The position numbers and the translations under genes were made by a program. Source: Bradyrhizobium sp. JYMT SZCCT0180 (GTDB taxonomy: Bacteria > Pseudomonadota > Alphaproteobacteria > Rhizobiales > Xanthobacteraceae). Taken from it: 64,000 nucleotides of DNA. The notes under the pieces are model-generated. The model was not told where the DNA came from. It did not search any database and saw nothing but the letters and a program-made list of their open reading frames with translations. The DNA lies in the NCBI RefSeq assembly GCF_018130165.1, contig NZ_JAFCLZ010000006.1, positions 248,001-312,000 on the forward strand, read 5' to 3'. Below, piece after piece: positions 53,460 to 62,341 of the stretch. How positions within the stretch are numbered: position 1 is the first letter of the stretch; the number at the start of each line of letters is the position of its first letter.

Positions 53460-54992
53460 TTACCAGTTACGCTGGGCGCGGAAGGCGAGTGACAATGTGC
53501 CCTGGTCCTTGAGTTCGTAGAAGGCTGCCGGCTTGACACTGACGGCCGGCAATGCGGCGAGGCCGGAATATTGCTGATCCACCAGCGTGTACATCAGCTC
53601 ACCCGTGAAAGTGAGGTTCTTCACGGGGGACCAGCGCGTGTTGGTGCCGATCTGCGCGACGTTGAAGTTCGGATTGCAGGTCGAACCGGGTGTCAGGAAG
53701 GTAGTGACGGTGGCGCAGATATAACCTCTTGCCGTGGCATTGTAGCTGATCGACGTGTAGGAGCCGAACAGCGCTGAATTCCACTGGCTGTTCCAGTTGT
53801 GCGTGTAACCAGTACGAAAGCCCCACAATTTGGTCGTCTCGATCCCATTGCCGGTCGTGAAAATGCCGTCAGACACGCCCCCAATAGTCAGGCTCTGGTA
53901 GACGCCAGCCAGGCCGCTGCTGCCATACATGGCGACGGTGGGTGCGACCAGACTCTGCCAGACGTAACGGCTGGCACCGTCCGAATAGCCAACTGAAATA
54001 TCGATGTCGTCGCCCGGACCAGTCGGCAGGTTCTTGATCGTCAAGGCCAGCTGACCAGCCCAACCCCATTTGTCGCTGGGATGGCCTGACGTTTCTGTCC
54101 CGCCGTAATAGGCCGCGTGGATGTTGTGCGCGGCCACCGAGGCCTGGAACATGCCCCAGGCCTGCTCGACGCGAAGCATGCCGACGATGTCGGGAGACCG
54201 CGTGCCGCCGAAAGCATTGGCACCATACCCGCCGGCCTCGAAGTTGGCCGCGGTGAGGCTGGATGTGTTCCACAGATTGGTATGGTAGTAGGTGACCTGA
54301 TCCTGCAGCGAGATCGTACCGCTGACGCCCTGACCAAAATCCGCCGTGTAGGAAAACTGGTTCACGCCGGTTTGGTCGGAGTGACCGCCGAGGAGCGCGT
54401 CAGTGATGTTGGCGGGATAGCCGGCGAATGGTGCATCGAACTGGGATATTGCCCTGCCGATCGTGAAGCCGGCGAACTGGATGAATGCGAAGTTGAGGGC
54501 GAACGAACCGCCTGAAAGCCCGCCGTCGGAGGGATTGCCAACGCCACCGAAGCCACCGGCCTGGGCAGCAGCAGAGTAAACGGTGCCGCCAGCGCCTGTG
54601 GCGGCATAAGTACCCGAGGTCCAGGAGAAATTCGCATCGAAGTAAGTACGGACCACGCCGTATTCGGTCGCGGTGCGGGTGTCGACGTTGAGGTTTTCGC
54701 GGGCGCGAGCGAAATAATAGTTGCTCAGCCGGCTTTTTTGACCGGCCAGACCACTCCAGGCCGGGGTGCCCTGAATACCGCCGCCGTTGAAGGTGACATC
54801 GGCGCGCAGGTAACCGCCGAGCTTGATGCAGGTGTCGGTACCCGGGATGAAGTAGAAGCCGTTTCCATAGAGGGAGCAGATCCTGACATATTCGACCGCC
54901 TTGGCCTTGACCGGAAGGTCCGCTGCATGGCCTCCGCTCAAGGCGACAAGACATGCTGCTGTGCCGAGCACCGCGCCGTTGATTATCTTCAT
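53460..54992 (-). CDS. Outer-membrane porin (Porin_2 family), second copy
   Basis: The 510-residue protein starts MKIINGAVLGTAACLVALSG, cleaved after GHA, then ADLPVKAKAVEYVRICSLYG, identical over that stretch to the porin at 48789. It shares CIKLGGYLR, NVDTRTATEYGVVRTYFDA and the terminal FRAQRNW, but diverges in loops and in signal peptide. It is a paralogue in inverted orientation 3.1 kb away. It probably forms a similar channel with different loop specificity or regulation. Confidence 0.95.
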   Translation of the reverse strand: MKIINGAVLGTAACLVALSGGHAADLPVKAKAVEYVRICSLYGNGFYFIPGTDTCIKLGGYLRADVTFNGGGIQGTPAWSGLAGQKSRLSNYYFARARENLNVDTRTATEYGVVRTYFDANFSWTSGTYAATGAGGTVYSAAAQAGGFGGVGNPSDGGLSGGSFALNFAFIQFAGFTIGRAISQFDAPFAGYPANITDALLGGHSDQTGVNQFSYTADFGQGVSGTISLQDQVTYYHTNLWNTSSLTAANFEAGGYGANAFGGTRSPDIVGMLRVEQAWGMFQASVAAHNIHAAYYGGTETSGHPSDKWGWAGQLALTIKNLPTGPGDDIDISVGYSDGASRYVWQSLVAPTVAMYGSSGLAGVYQSLTIGGVSDGIFTTGNGIETTKLWGFRTGYTHNWNSQWNSALFGSYTSISYNATARGYICATVTTFLTPGSTCNPNFNVAQIGTNTRWSPVKNLTFTGELMYTLVDQQYSGLAALPAVSVKPAAFYELKDQGTLSLAFRAQRNW

Positions 54993-55637
54993 GGTCCGCT
55001 TTCCCTCTCATTCGGAAGCAGTCTTCGTCAGGCCGAGCTCCGCAACGATTCCGCTAATTTAGCGCTCAGCATCTACGTAACGATCTTCGCAACGCAATGA
55101 CGAGACATCCGGCAGATGTTTCTTCGGACTTTTTCTTGGCGACTGTCACGCGAAAGGCACACAGAACCGGCTGGCCTCTAAATGGAATTACTGGTCCCCG
55201 TTGCTTGCATTGCTGTCATCCCGGTGTCTTGCGATCTCGCGACGGAGTACCGCCAGTGATTGGTTGAAGGGCTTTCGCAAAAAGCGATTGAGCGGTCTTC
55301 TGGCGATGAGAGGCGACCGGTTGCACACTCCCCCTTTCTAATCCTACCTGTTGCTGTGGGTCAGACTGGGACCTGCTGCCCCGGCGACCCGACTTCCGCC
55401 AGACCGGACATCACCGGCTAGGTAGGTAATGTCGGTTTCGTGCCGGGAGCAGCGGCTTCGGTAGCGACCTGCGTGACCTCGATCGTCGGATGGATCGGCT
55501 CAATGACCAAGTTCCGGATTGTCATGACCGGACCCGACCTCGGTGCCGATTTCGTGTCACTATCACCGTAGCGAATGCTCCGCTGAGGACCGGTTGTCGC
55601 TCAGGCGCCGGGACGAGCCGTTCAGTCGTTAATCGTG
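54993..55637. other. Intergenic region upstream of the second porin
   Basis: About 645 bases between the porin start and the end of the NYN gene. The porin promoter must lie here; AT-rich patches occur near 55050-55070. I see no gene. Short rightward frames at 55490-55756 overlap the NYN gene and are shadows. Confidence 0.45.
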
Positions 55638-56237
55638 TCATCGTCGGGCGGGGGAATTTCGCGGGGCGCTCTGGATTGTGGCACTTGTTGGAGCGCGGAC
55701 AGGGCGCTCGGAATGGTCACGGCCGAGCTTGGACTGCAACTCTACAAGGTCCATAAAAACGTCAGCTTGGCGCCGCAATTCGTCGGCGATCATCGGTGGG
55801 TGGCTCGTTATAGTCGAAATGACAGTAACCCGGACGCCGCGACGCTGGACCGCTTCCACGAGCGAGCGGAAGTCTCCGTCACCCGAGAACAAGAACATCT
55901 CGTCAACTTGCTCGGCAAGCTCCATGGCATTGACGGCAAGTTCGATGTCCATGTTTCCCTTCACCTTGCGGCGACCACTCGCGTCAACAAATTCCTTAGT
56001 CGCCTTGGTGACGACGGTGAAACCGTTGTAGCTGAGCCAATCTGTCAACGGGCGGATCGAGGAATACTCCTGATCTTCGACGATTGCCGTATAGTAGAAC
56101 GCGCGCAGTAAGACACCGCGCCCATCAAATTCCTTGAGGAGGCGCTTGTAGTCGATGTCGAAGCCGAGCGTTCTCGCCGTCGAATGCAAGTTTGCGCCAT
56201 CAATAAAGAGCGCGATGCGGTTAGATTGGATGGACAT
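55638..56237 (-). CDS. NYN domain protein (LabA/DUF88-like, PIN-fold nuclease)
   Basis: The 199-residue protein starts MSIQSNRIALFIDGANLHST. Conserved acidic residues of the NYN/PIN fold are visible: FIDGAN, GNMDIELAVNAM and FSGDGDFRSLVEAV. Also seen are FYYTAIVEDQEYSSIRPLTDW and VVTKATKEFVDASGRRKVKG. Such proteins are predicted single-strand RNA nucleases. The family is strongly conserved in Rhizobiales as a single gene. The ATG at 56258 seven codons upstream is an alternative. Codon use is host-like. Confidence 0.9.
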   Translation of the reverse strand: MSIQSNRIALFIDGANLHSTARTLGFDIDYKRLLKEFDGRGVLLRAFYYTAIVEDQEYSSIRPLTDWLSYNGFTVVTKATKEFVDASGRRKVKGNMDIELAVNAMELAEQVDEMFLFSGDGDFRSLVEAVQRRGVRVTVISTITSHPPMIADELRRQADVFMDLVELQSKLGRDHSERPVRAPTSATIQSAPRNSPARR

Positions 56238-56516
56238 CTGATGTCGACCAGCACTCATTTGCTAACAGCTGCGAAAGCGAAATTACGCCGCGCGCTCTGC
56301 TTGGATTAAAAATAAATCTCTAAAGCGCCGCTGTGAGGCAAGACGGTTTAGTCGACCTACAAGTTATACCTAATAACTTTAAGGTTCAAATATTTTTTGT
56401 CATGTAGACGATGGAAGAAAATGTTCCACAATTGGATAATCGCGCGTAATATAAAAATATGCTGTAAGGTCTTGAACCTACAAGGAGAACCGGCCGACCC
56501 ATGTACAGGGACCTAA

Positions 56517-56777
56517 ATGATCGCAATGCTGCCTCACCTGCCTGTGTTTGAAGTGCGCCTAAAAAGGCGTGGTCGTCGATGGAGGTGGACTGTTTGTACC
56601 GCCGACGGGCGGGTAGTGATGGAGGGCTCTGAAAGCCGTCGAATTGCCGCCAGCTACAAAGCCAATAGAGCCATCTTCCTGATGTTGCTGTGCGTTCCTT
56701 CCTCCGATGTCCAACCGCGCGATGGTAAAGTTGCAATGCGGCACACCTATTCGGATGACTCTCGCTCCAACATTTAG
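56517..56777 (+). CDS. Conserved small protein, 86 aa
   Basis: Starts MIAMLPHLPVFEVRLKRRGR; the core is RRWRWTVCTADGRVVMEGSE, then SRRIAASYKANRAIFLMLL. The pattern EVRxxRRGRRWRW-C-A-G-V--GSE with a C-terminal helix is one I recall in numerous Bradyrhizobium paralogues of unknown role. A short beta-hairpin fold is likely. It precedes the FIST operon by 385 bases in the same direction. Confidence 0.75.
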   Translation: MIAMLPHLPVFEVRLKRRGRRWRWTVCTADGRVVMEGSESRRIAASYKANRAIFLMLLCVPSSDVQPRDGKVAMRHTYSDDSRSNI

Positions 56778-56923
56778 ACCGTGTCTCACGCGAAATCTTG
56801 GGGCCTATTGTCCTGCGAGCCGGTCTTCAGGTGAACCAGGGAGTGCATGAAGCGATCCTCCGGTGCGTAAAGCACTTGATGGTATGTGGGCGCCCCTGTA
56901 GTAGCGGGGCTCGTCCCAGGGGC

Positions 56924-56947
56924 GATATTGGACCACGGTCCAATATC
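56924..56947. promoter_or_regulatory. 24-base perfect palindrome, candidate operator (site A)
   Basis: Arms GATATTGGACC and GGTCCAATATC are perfect reverse complements around a two-base centre (AC). The site lies 215 bases upstream of the FIST gene. A second, nearly identical palindrome is at 63524-63547. A dyad this long, found twice, indicates a specific dimeric regulator. It does not match FNR/NnrR (TTG-N8-CAA), because the spacing here is ten. Confidence 0.75.
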
Positions 56948-57161
56948 TTGCCGAAGTTCGCGCTCTTAAGCTTGAGCGTATGTTGCGTTTTTTGAGGTTA
57001 TTCCGCTTGCGATGCGCCGCGCTTCTTTCCGGCAAGCTACGGTTGGCGTATCGTCCAAGTCGCTCCGCCTGATCTTAGCGAGCGCTCGTTAATGTCCGCC
57101 ATCCGAGAGAAGCAGGTAAACCCGAGGAGGCGAAGTCTTCGTCAAATGAAAGGTCGCGCCG

Positions 57162-58349
57162 ATGGGTACGAATGCCGGTGTTGGGATGAGCCATCATCGA
57201 AATCCTAAGGTAGCCGGGCGCGAGGCCGCCGAAAGAGCATTGGCGGCGGCCGGGATCGACCGACCCGACTTCGTCTTTATGTTTGCTTCCGTCGGATACG
57301 AACAGCGCGCACTCTTAGATGCCGTCCGCGTAGCCACCGGTGGTGCTCCACTGGCCGGCGGGTCTGGCGGGGGAGTCATCGCAGGTTTGGAAGCCGACGA
57401 GTCGAACTTCTCAGTAGCTGTGATGACGATCAGCTCCGACGAATTGAATTTCAAGAACGCAATGGCCTCCGGCCTCAAGGCCAATTCGGAAGCGGCGGGA
57501 AGGACCATCGCCCAGAGCTTAGCTTGCGAGGTGCAGCCTGACACGCTTGGGCTGATTATGCTCGGCGACGGGTTAACCCTGAATTTTGACCGCTTCGCTG
57601 CGGGCCTCAAGAGTGAATTGCAGCTTGATCGTCACCTGCCTTTGTTTGGGGGTACCTCGGCCGACAACATGGAGTTTAAACAAACTTATCAATACTGCGA
57701 CGATCAGATCACATCCGACGGTGTGGCCTGCGTTCTGTTGTCGGGATCTGCCCGGCTTGCTTGGTCGGTTAACCACGGTTGTCTTCCCATCGGCGGCGAA
57801 CGGAAGGTAACTCGCTGCTCCGGCAATGTCATCTACGAGATTGACGGTATGCCGGTTCTCGACGTCCTAAAGGAATATCTCGTCGGTGATGAGATCGACA
57901 ATTGGAGTAAGGCGGTTCTGAGCCTCTGCATGGCATTCAAAGCGCCCGAACAGATCAAGGGCTACGACGACTACTTGATCCGCTTCATGCCGACAAAAGA
58001 TGACAAGGCCGGGTCAATCACAATCCCGACCGAAGTTGAAGAGGGCACGAGCATCTGGATGAGCCGGCGCGACCACGAAAAGATATCGGCCGGCGTCGAA
58101 CGCATTGGCGAAGAAATCAAGTCAACATTAGGTAATAACGCCCCGAAGATGGTGTTTCAGTTCGACTGCATAGGACGCGGGAAAGCCGTGTTCCGCGATC
58201 AGCAAAAAAGCCAAATACTAGAAAAGCTTCAGCAAAAAATTGGGCCCACCGTGCCATGGATAGGTCTCTACACCTATGGAGAGATTGGTCCGATAGGAGG
58301 GCGCGACTATTTCCATAACTACACCGCTGTAGTATTAGCAGTATACTGA
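57162..58349 (+). CDS. FIST domain sensor protein (NosP-like)
   Basis: The 395-residue protein has an N-terminal FIST domain (FVFMFASVGYEQRALLDAVR; LAGGSGGGVIAGLEADES; LGLIMLGDGLTLNFDRF; PLFGGTSADNMEFKQTYQY) and a C-terminal FIST_C domain ending WIGLYTYGEIGPIGGRDYF. FIST proteins bind small ligands. NosP, a haem-binding nitric-oxide sensor, belongs here and is usually encoded next to its histidine kinase. Here a kinase and a response regulator follow at 58404 and 59945. Haem binding and NO sensing are inferences from this context. No signal peptide is seen, so it is cytoplasmic. Confidence 0.9.
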   Translation: MGTNAGVGMSHHRNPKVAGREAAERALAAAGIDRPDFVFMFASVGYEQRALLDAVRVATGGAPLAGGSGGGVIAGLEADESNFSVAVMTISSDELNFKNAMASGLKANSEAAGRTIAQSLACEVQPDTLGLIMLGDGLTLNFDRFAAGLKSELQLDRHLPLFGGTSADNMEFKQTYQYCDDQITSDGVACVLLSGSARLAWSVNHGCLPIGGERKVTRCSGNVIYEIDGMPVLDVLKEYLVGDEIDNWSKAVLSLCMAFKAPEQIKGYDDYLIRFMPTKDDKAGSITIPTEVEEGTSIWMSRRDHEKISAGVERIGEEIKSTLGNNAPKMVFQFDCIGRGKAVFRDQQKSQILEKLQQKIGPTVPWIGLYTYGEIGPIGGRDYFHNYTAVVLAVY

Positions 58350-58403
58350 GTTAGCCAATGTCCAGTACCGCTATACTTCCGCGTTTGATGGAAAGACCGT
58401 AGC

Positions 58404-59948
58404 GTGAGTGAGATTGATCGGCTTCGGGTCGAAAACCAGCGCCTCTCGGATGAGGTCAAGCGCCTGGTGACAACCGAGGTTCAGCTCTACGAAGTGCAAG
58501 AGCATCTCGATGGCCAGATGAGCGCGTATCGCCATCTCTATGAGCTTGGTAAGAAATTCAACACAACCGTCGACCTCACGACGATCCTGCAGCTCGCCGC
58601 CAAATTCGTTTTATACGAACTCAATTTCGAGCGCTGCCTCTTTCTTCTGAAGCAATCCGGCGCGAACAGCTTCTCCATCGAGACGATGGATGGTTACTAT
58701 AACGATGCCGAGAGTACCGTCATCGCGAGGTTGGCACTCCCCACCGCCTCATTGGCGCTCGCACCACTATATGCCGGCGTTGAACGGGTACTGTGTTTGC
58801 CCGATTGCCGCCGCAGCGAGCTGACCTCGCTGCGGCGTCTCATCGGTATGGACGAGTACGTCGTCTTGCCGTTGGGCGGGGAACCGAAAAATCCAATTCG
58901 CTTGCTGGTCGCGGGAAATACAGCGGGGCAAGCGCCTTATCAGCGCCGGGTTGTCCAAGAAGGCGAGGCGCTACTCGGGCTAGCCAACCTGGCAAGCCAG
59001 ACCTCTACCGCGATTAACAATGCGAACTTCTACCAAGCGCTCGAATGGGAGCGGCAGTCACTCGAAGAGAAAGTCCGCGAACGCACACGGGAACTCTCGC
59101 GATCGCTGGAAGAATTGCGCGCGGCGCAGGATCGGCTAATCCAAACTGAAAAACTTGCCTCCCTAGGGCAACTCACCGCCGGCATCGCCCACGAAATCAA
59201 GAACCCGCTTAATTTCATCAATAATTTCTCCGCCCTGTCGGCGGAGCTGGTCGACGAACTAGGCGAGGTCCTCAAGCCCGCGCCATTGAACGACCTGATG
59301 CGCCAAGAAACTGACGAAATCGCAAAGCTGCTAAAGGGCAATCTTGAAAAAGTAGTGCAGCACGGCAAGCGCGCCGACTCGATCGTCAGGAATATGCTCA
59401 TGCACTCGCGCGATGGCTCGGGTGACCGGCGCACTGTCGACATCAATACCCTGGTTGGCGAGAGTCTCAAGCTCGCATACCATGGCGCCCGCGCGGAGAA
59501 GCGGGTTATTCAGATTAGGCTGGAGCAGGATTTCGATCCCGCCGCCGGCGAAGCTGAGCTGCTGCCGCAGGAGATCACACGCGTGCTGCTCAACCTGATC
59601 TCGAACGGTTTCTATGCGGCAATGAAACGCAAGGCGGAAGATGACCTTGAGGGTTATGAGCCTGCGCTTACCGCCGCGACCAGAAACCTCGGTGACCGCG
59701 TCGAAATCCGAATTCGCGACAATGGCGCGGGCATTCCGTCCGAGGTGAGGGAAAAGATGTTCAACCCATTCTTCACTACCAAGCCGCCGGGCGAAGGGAC
59801 CGGTCTCGGGCTTTCGTTGAGCTTCGACATCGTTGTCAAGCAACATGCCGGATTGATTGAGGTTGACACTCAACCCGGCAAATTCACCGAATTCAGGGTC
59901 ATCCTTCCGCGCTCCGCCCCCGCGGGCAAAGCTGAGGCACATACATGA
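58404..59948 (+). CDS. GAF-domain sensor histidine kinase
   Basis: The 514-residue soluble kinase starts at GTG (58404). Residues 1-40 form a coiled coil, about 45-210 a GAF-like domain (LYELGKKFNTTVDLTTILQL), 210-250 a second coiled coil, then the dimerisation helix with phospho-acceptor His263 (LTAGIAHEIKNPLNFINNFS). The ATPase has ITRVLLNLISNGFYAA, RDNGAGIP and GEGTGLGLSLSF. There is no transmembrane segment, so it needs a cytoplasmic input, most simply the FIST protein upstream. Its stop overlaps the response regulator start by four bases. Confidence 0.94.
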   Translation: MSEIDRLRVENQRLSDEVKRLVTTEVQLYEVQEHLDGQMSAYRHLYELGKKFNTTVDLTTILQLAAKFVLYELNFERCLFLLKQSGANSFSIETMDGYYNDAESTVIARLALPTASLALAPLYAGVERVLCLPDCRRSELTSLRRLIGMDEYVVLPLGGEPKNPIRLLVAGNTAGQAPYQRRVVQEGEALLGLANLASQTSTAINNANFYQALEWERQSLEEKVRERTRELSRSLEELRAAQDRLIQTEKLASLGQLTAGIAHEIKNPLNFINNFSALSAELVDELGEVLKPAPLNDLMRQETDEIAKLLKGNLEKVVQHGKRADSIVRNMLMHSRDGSGDRRTVDINTLVGESLKLAYHGARAEKRVIQIRLEQDFDPAAGEAELLPQEITRVLLNLISNGFYAAMKRKAEDDLEGYEPALTAATRNLGDRVEIRIRDNGAGIPSEVREKMFNPFFTTKPPGEGTGLGLSLSFDIVVKQHAGLIEVDTQPGKFTEFRVILPRSAPAGKAEAHT

Positions 59949-60328
59949 AGCCTCTTATACTCGTAGTCGATGATGAACCCGACGTCGAAGATTTATTTCG
60001 CCAGCAATTCCGACGCGACATCCGTGCCGGCCGCTTTACAATGGAGTTTGTTAAGTCGGGAGATAGCGCCCTTAAGAAAATTGGTGACGCTAATGCGGTG
60101 CCTTTGATGCTGATTTTGTCCGACGTCAATATGCCCGGTATGAGCGGGCTTGAACTCCTACCAAAAGCGAAAGCGTCACGACCGGATGTTCCGGTTATCA
60201 TGATCACGGCCTACGGCGATGGCGACACCAGACGAATAGCTTTGGAAGGAGGTGCAGAGGCCTTATTGACTAAACCAATCGACTTCACGGCGCTCCGTAG
60301 CGAAATAGATGGGCGACTTAAAGCCTAA
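59945..60328 (+). CDS. Single-domain response regulator
   Basis: The 127-residue receiver domain has Asp9/Asp10 (VVDDEPDV), phospho-acceptor Asp60 (LILSDVNMPGMSG), the Thr of VIMITAYGDGDT and the Lys of LLTKPIDF. No output domain is attached. It starts four bases before the kinase stop (ATGA), so the pair is co-translated. CheY-like stand-alone regulators act by protein contact or as phosphate sinks. A partner is not visible in the window. Confidence 0.95.
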   Translation: MKPLILVVDDEPDVEDLFRQQFRRDIRAGRFTMEFVKSGDSALKKIGDANAVPLMLILSDVNMPGMSGLELLPKAKASRPDVPVIMITAYGDGDTRRIALEGGAEALLTKPIDFTALRSEIDGRLKA

Positions 60329-60729
60329 GCAGTAGGTCCCGTTTGCCATGACCGTTTTGGGTCGAGTCTGTTAGGCAGGCGGATCGCCGGTCCTCCATCG
60401 CTCCACACGCGTTGGTTCCACCTCTGGCAAAGAGGGCCGTTCCCTTCGCGGATGAGCGCTTCGCCGGCGGCGCGCTTTCAACCGCGCTTGCAGCCAGGAT
60501 GTTCGTCATCGCGCGAGTTCTTTCTTGAGCGGAAGGAGAGCGGGGTAGGGTGGAGTTTCGGCGCATAGTTTTGCAGTTTTCTAAGTCAGCGCCGGCATCG
60601 TAAAGCGGAATGTCCGCGAACAAAGCCCATTCCTCGCTGCTTGGCTCTCTGCCCATTGGGTAGTGGGTCGTATTGATTGTGGCGGGGTTTGGCCTGGTAT
60701 GTTGACAATTTCCACCGCATATTTGGGGG
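60329..60729. other. Intergenic region after the FIST operon
   Basis: About 400 bases. No supported gene; leftward frames here are arginine/proline-rich without features. No clear terminator for the operon was seen. Confidence 0.4.
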
Positions 60730-60939
60730 ATGACGAACGGCACCGTAATCACCGTCCATTTTTCCTGCGCATGTGGGATGCACTATACTGCATCCCAAGT
60801 GCAGATGCCCGAAAGGCGAGAAGGGCGCTTTCATTGCGACGGCTGCAAACAAATTGTCAATGAATGGGCTGGTCATTATCACCTTTTTGATTGGAAGCGC
60901 ATCATCGCCCAGCCGGGGAGGGCGGGTGAGAAGATATGA
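60730..60939 (+). CDS. Small zinc-ribbon-like protein, 69 aa
   Basis: The ATG at 60730 starts MTNGTVITVHFSCACGMHYT. Cysteines are paired as CACG and CDGC around ASQVQMPERREGRFHCDGCK, a mini zinc ribbon, and the end reads WAGHYHLFDWKRI. I recall this VHFxCxCG...CxxC...W family in Bradyrhizobium as uncharacterised. GGGG precedes the start at a suitable distance. Confidence 0.78.
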   Translation: MTNGTVITVHFSCACGMHYTASQVQMPERREGRFHCDGCKQIVNEWAGHYHLFDWKRIIAQPGRAGEKI

Positions 60940-61653
60940 CTCCCAAACGCCCCACGACCCCAACCAGTTCGCGGGTCGATCATCGACATCGCGACGGGGG
61001 AGATGCCTGCCCGGACCTTACGCCAGAAGAGCAGGGTAAGGCCCTTGGATGCAGTGGCGTTGAAAAAAGGCTTCCGAGGGTAGCATCATTTTCAGGGCTC
61101 ACTTTTCGAAATGGCCCACTACCGATTTTTGATAAAAACTGCCGAATGATGCAGTAGCTCAATACAAAAGGCCCTAAAGCCAGGCTTTGTATGGTGGAGG
61201 GGACGGGAGGATCATGACCTAGACTTAGAGCGAATTAGTCCATATCTTTCAGAGGCCAGCGCAGCGCTCGATCGACGCAGGGTGCAGCGAGACGAACTTC
61301 GTCACCCCGTTCTGGCGTCAGATTCCATCTCGACCGCCTTTCGTCCTTGCATCGAGCCGGGAGGAGCGCGTCGATATATCCCGACCCCTCCATGGCATCG
61401 ACCATCACGGTGGACCGAAGTTTGTCCGGCATTTTTTCGCCATCTCGGTCCCCTTGTATAACTTTGGATCTCCTTGCGTTCTCGCGCGGCGCGGGGGGCG
61501 TTCTGAAAACACTAGCAATTCTGGTCTGCGCCCAGTTCTTGGATGCTTGGGCTATCGGGGCTTTCGCTCATTAAGAGGGCCGCTGCGCGGATCAATGATC
61601 GAAGCATTGCATTTTCCGTGAGTGCCCTGCTGATTGGAATTCGCCGCGGCGAC
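60940..61653. other. Intergenic region without a supported gene
   Basis: About 710 bases. A leftward frame at 61235-61432 (65 codons) has a protein-like start (MPDKLRSTVMVDAMEGSG) but I cannot tie it to a family. No repeat is obvious. Confidence 0.4.
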
Positions 61654-62307
61654 CTAATAGCAAGGCGGATACGGGTAATAGCCGCACGCCGGCGGAGGAG
61701 GATACGGGCGGTAAAGGGAGCGCCGTAGGCGGACGCAACATGGGCTGCCGCCCGCAGCGCCAGCATATATTGCGCTGCGGAAAGCCGAGCGGCGGGCGAC
61801 CCCGGCAAACGACAGCGGCGTGAGTGGCCGGCCGATTATATCGATAAAAACCACCGCAGGTCCGTCCCCACCAGCGAGATCGCCCTACAGAATTTGAACG
61901 CTGAACTGAGCTTGTCGCCCTCAAGCTTCGGATTTTTCAGTACAACCGCCGCATCCTTGACCGAACCGTCCTTGCCCAGGACGGAGACCGTTGCGTTCGG
62001 CGGGTTCTTTCGGCGAAGCTTCCTCACCCGAGGCCCATTCAGCAATCACATCGGCGGTGTGGTGTCCCGCGGCGCGAACGGGACGATCGGCAAAAATGAT
62101 CGAACTCGGCGTCACGCCGTTCAGCACCCGAGTTTCGACTTGGAGGGTTGCATTGCGCGAATTGAGTACGGATCGGGACGGCACAATCTCGGGCTTGGCA
62201 GCGGCAGTCGGGTTCATGGGGGGCGATGGCGTATTTGGCCGAAGGCCGCTGCCGGAGAGTACGGTCAGGCCGAATAAGACCGCCATTATGATGTTCGTAT
62301 TCTTCAT
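61654..62307 (-). pseudogene. Small secreted protein gene with two frameshifts and a stop
   Basis: From the ATG at 62305-62307 a signal-peptide-like start (MKNTNIIMAVLFGLTVLSGS) leads to ATLQVETRVLNGVTPSSIIF, ADRPVRAAGHHTADVIAEWA. The frame then shifts near 62025; KNPPNATVSVLGKDGSVKDA, AVVLKNPKLEGDKLS follows. A second shift near 61895 restores FSVQIL, then a TAG, then GDLAGGDGPAVVFIDIIGRP and LTPLSFAGVARR, and the tail PPPPACGYYPYPPCY. In sum it is one protein of about 210 residues, broken at three points. The family is a secreted, Tyr/Pro-tailed type I recall in Rhizobiales; role unknown. It starts 35 bases after the HAD gene. Confidence 0.8.
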
Positions 62308-62341
62308 ATCTGCTTCTCCGGTCGGAATCGTTTTAGGCTGG

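Noticed and set aside
48599..55245. GATCTCGCGACGGAG occurs upstream of both porin genes (about 48599 and 55231)
   Set aside because: The orientation relative to the two genes is opposite, and a shared 15-base word is expected by chance in 64 kb of GC-rich DNA.
56924..56947. The palindrome as an FNR/NnrR site for NO or oxygen control
   Set aside because: FNR-type sites need TTG-N8-CAA; here TTG and CAA are ten bases apart and the arms are GC-rich inside.
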